A stretch of 64,000 nucleotides of DNA from Roseibium sp. Sym1 (GTDB taxonomy: Bacteria > Pseudomonadota > Alphaproteobacteria > Rhizobiales > Stappiaceae). The position numbers and the translations under genes are program-made. The stretch lies in the NCBI RefSeq assembly GCF_027359675.1, contig NZ_CP114786.1:6360501-6424500 (forward strand), written 5' to 3'. The first letter of the stretch is position 1. The number at the start of each line of letters is the position of its first letter. Below are positions 62,116-64,000 of this stretch, piece by piece. The notes under the pieces are model-generated. The model saw nothing but the letters and a program-made list of their open reading frames with translations. It was not told where the DNA came from and made no database searches.

Positions 62116-63041
62116 TGCTCATGCGCCAACTGGATGCCATTGCCATATTCGTGGAAGTCGCCCGGCTGGAAAGTTTCACCGGCGCGGCAAAGCTCCTGAA
62201 CATGCCGCTGTCGACCGTCAGCCGAAAGGTCGCGGATCTCGAGGCAGAGCTTCAGGTGCGGCTGATCGACAGGTCCCACAAACCTCTCAGGATCACGGAA
62301 GCCGGCCGGCTCTATTTCGAGCATGCCAGCAAGGGCATCAGCGCACTTGCTTTCGCCAACCAGGTCATTCGCGGAAAACAGGAAGGCCTCGCCGGAAAAC
62401 TGCGGATCTCGGTCCCGCCCAACCTCGCCGAATTGCTGTTTGCCCGGCCGATCGATGCTTTCCTGTGCAAACAGCCGCAGGCCCGGCTTCAGGTGACCGT
62501 CAGCGAACGCATGCTCGATTTTGTAGACGACAACATCGACCTGTCCTTCCGGGTTGCCAGGCCAACCGCGCCCAACCTGGTGATCCGCAAATTGCTCACG
62601 CACCGTCACCGCCTGTGCGCAGCGCCTTCCTACCTGGCAGTCCACGCTCCGCCCAGGACGCCGGAAGAATTGCTCACGCATACCCTGATCGGCTTCAATT
62701 TTCTCTCAAGGGAGGAAACGGTCTGGCGACTGAGGAAGGGGGAGAACGTTTTCGAGACGCCGTTTGTTCCGGCGCTGGCCGTCAACGACTATCTGGCTGT
62801 CAAGACTTCCGTTGAACTCGGTACCGGGATCGGAGACGTGCCGGGCCTGTTGTGCCAGGAAGACCTGGTTTCGGGCCGCCTCGTTGAAATCCTGCCGGAC
62901 TGGCGCATGCCGGAAATATCGCTCTATGCCGTTCATGCCGGCAAAACGGGCCTTTCCAAGCTCGCCCGGGCGTTTCTGGACGAGGTCACCGAACAGCTTT
63001 CCCTGTATCGCGAGAAAGGCCGGGACCGGCGGTCACCTTGA
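62115..63041 (+). CDS. LysR-family transcriptional regulator
   Basis: A 308-residue regulator with an N-terminal HTH (DAIAIFVEVARLESFTGAAK, MPLSTVSRKVADLEAEL) and an effector domain with LRISVPPNLAELLFARPIDA. It belongs to the subgroup often controlling a divergent oxidoreductase; here VOC-NmrA. Two in-frame ATGs (62115 and 62121) are possible starts. The gene ends convergently with a LacI-type gene, overlapping by 9 bases. Confidence 0.88.
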   Translation: MLMRQLDAIAIFVEVARLESFTGAAKLLNMPLSTVSRKVADLEAELQVRLIDRSHKPLRITEAGRLYFEHASKGISALAFANQVIRGKQEGLAGKLRISVPPNLAELLFARPIDAFLCKQPQARLQVTVSERMLDFVDDNIDLSFRVARPTAPNLVIRKLLTHRHRLCAAPSYLAVHAPPRTPEELLTHTLIGFNFLSREETVWRLRKGENVFETPFVPALAVNDYLAVKTSVELGTGIGDVPGLLCQEDLVSGRLVEILPDWRMPEISLYAVHAGKTGLSKLARAFLDEVTEQLSLYREKGRDRRSP

Positions 63042-64000
63042 CAGGCGGCTGACCCCGCCGCAGCTTTCGCGCACGATCAGGTCACCATGCAGCAGATGGG
63101 TCCGGCTCTCGAGCGACCGGTTGGCCAGCCGGTCGAGCAGGATGGTCATCGCCTTCTCACCGATGTGGTGGCGTGGCTGGCGGATCGTGGTCAGGCCGGG
63201 CGTGAAATTGTTGGCGAAGGGAATGTCGTCAAAGCCGAGCACGGAAAAGTCCTCCGGAACCCGGTAGCCGCGCAGCTGCAGCGCCGAGATCACGCCGATG
63301 GCGGTGTTGTCGTTGAAACAGAAAAAGGCGGTCGGCAGATCGTCCTTGATGAACAGGCGCTCGACGGCCGCCCGGCCGCTTTCGGCGGTCCCCTCGCCCT
63401 CCACCCGCCAGTCGCGCAGGGCCTCCGGTGATTCCTTCAATCCCTGCCGGTAGCCGGAATGGCGCAGGTCGCTTCGAATGTCGGCAGGTCCGCCGGAAAT
63501 ATAGGTGATCTTCCGGTGGCCGAGAGAGATCAGGTATTCGGTCGCCATCTTGGAGGCGGCGACATCGTCGACGCCGACATAGCTGATCTCCGCGTTGGCG
63601 AGCGGCCGTTCCGTAGCCACGATGGGCGGAAGGCTGCTCAGGGGTGCCTGCGGTTCCCCGGCAACGGGAATATGCCCGGTCAGAAGCACCAGCCCGTCGG
63701 CCATGCCGGTCGACAGGAAGCGCATGTAGGACTGCTCGATCCCCGTGGTGCCTTCCGTGTTGCCGATCAGGACGCCGTAGCCCCGGTCGGCGGCGGCCTT
63801 TTCCAGCCCGGTCAGGATGCCGGCGAAATTCGGATCGGCAATGGAGGACGCAAGCACCAGCACCATTTGCGATCGCTGCATGCGCAGGTTCTGCGCCATG
63901 GCGTTGGCGGTGTAGCCGGTGCGCGCAATCGCGGCGGTGACCTTCTTGCGGGTGCTCTCGGCGACCTTCTCCGGCGAGCGCAAGGCCCGGCTGACCGTCG
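63033..64000 (-). CDS. LacI-family transcriptional regulator (5' end outside window)
   Basis: The frame is open through the window edge. The visible 322 or so residues begin inside the HTH (TVSRALRSPEKVAEST, then ARTGYTANAMAQNLRMQRSQ) and continue with the periplasmic-binding-like domain (GVLIGNTEGTTGIEQSYMRF; ISYVGVDDVAASKMATEYLI; FCFNDNTAIGVISALQLRG; VLGFDDIPFANNFTPGLTTI). It resembles CytR-like regulators of sugar or nucleoside use; the target genes lie outside the window. Confidence 0.9.
   Translation of the reverse strand, partial: TVSRALRSPEKVAESTRKKVTAAIARTGYTANAMAQNLRMQRSQMVLVLASSIADPNFAGILTGLEKAAADRGYGVLIGNTEGTTGIEQSYMRFLSTGMADGLVLLTGHIPVAGEPQAPLSSLPPIVATERPLANAEISYVGVDDVAASKMATEYLISLGHRKITYISGGPADIRSDLRHSGYRQGLKESPEALRDWRVEGEGTAESGRAAVERLFIKDDLPTAFFCFNDNTAIGVISALQLRGYRVPEDFSVLGFDDIPFANNFTPGLTTIRQPRHHIGEKAMTILLDRLANRSLESRTHLLHGDLIVRESCGGVSRLSR

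Overview
The window looks like a chromosomal stretch of a GC-rich alphaproteobacterium of the Hyphomicrobiales, most likely a marine Stappiaceae/Roseibium (Labrenzia)-type organism. The evidence is a DUF2585 (UPF0314) protein, a BA14K-family protein, a minCDE operon, OxyR divergent from KatG, a DUF3141-FabI pair, and families of palindromic intergenic repeats typical of that order. The genus is an inference; no rRNA or tRNA gene was recognised to anchor it.

Layout. 1-8.3 kb: a peptide-use cluster with a membrane dipeptidase (cut by the window edge), a GntR/FCD regulator and a complete oppA-oppB-oppC-oppDF importer. 8.3-21.4 kb: a BA14K secreted protein, an Uup-type ABC-F ATPase, a small flavin reductase, a GNAT/XRE-cupin pair, a FabF-like synthase, a divergent MarR/HdeD-like pair, a gamma-butyrobetaine hydroxylase, an ECF sigma/anti-sigma pair with a DUF4394 protein, and two rRNA-modification enzymes. 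21.4-30.8 kb: a GDYXXLXY-DUF2157 membrane pair, a DUF3141 PHA-synthase-like protein with FabI, and katG/oxyR. 30.8-38 kb: an MFS transporter, a methyltransferase, a 48-codon small ORF, a LysR regulator, a serine hydrolase, a GrxB-like protein, an AT-rich pair of unknown membrane proteins, and a secreted hydrolase. 38.3-44.4 kb: an orphan ParA, a lipoprotein/ATPase/permease ABC exporter and an EamA transporter, separated by mobile or repeated DNA. 44.7-51.6 kb: phnDCE1E2 (phosphonate/phosphite-type import) divergent from an OmpR-type regulator and a hybrid histidine kinase. 52.3-64 kb: minCDE, a CHASE4-GGDEF cyclase, an HD-domain protein, prfC, DUF2585, an NmrA-VOC operon divergent from a LysR regulator, and a LacI-type regulator cut by the window edge.

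The most unusual content is non-coding. Two elements (39042-39338 and 60314-60580) have different terminal inverted repeats but the same cloverleaf-like design, and share a nearly identical hairpin tip. A 334-bp element at 12335-12668 sits in the loop of a small palindrome, flanked by a 9-bp duplication. A four-unit tandem array of palindromes (42673-43464) has spacers that resemble the 3' end of the adjacent EamA gene. Strong symmetric sites lie upstream of the XRE regulator, the ECF sigma factor and the phn operon, and a + strand terminator at 23720-23751 with no gene in front of it suggests a small RNA.

No known defence, secretion or biosynthetic system and no CRISPR array was seen. Start codons were chosen from visible Shine-Dalgarno sequences and gene overlaps; all functions are family-level readings of the translated sequence.
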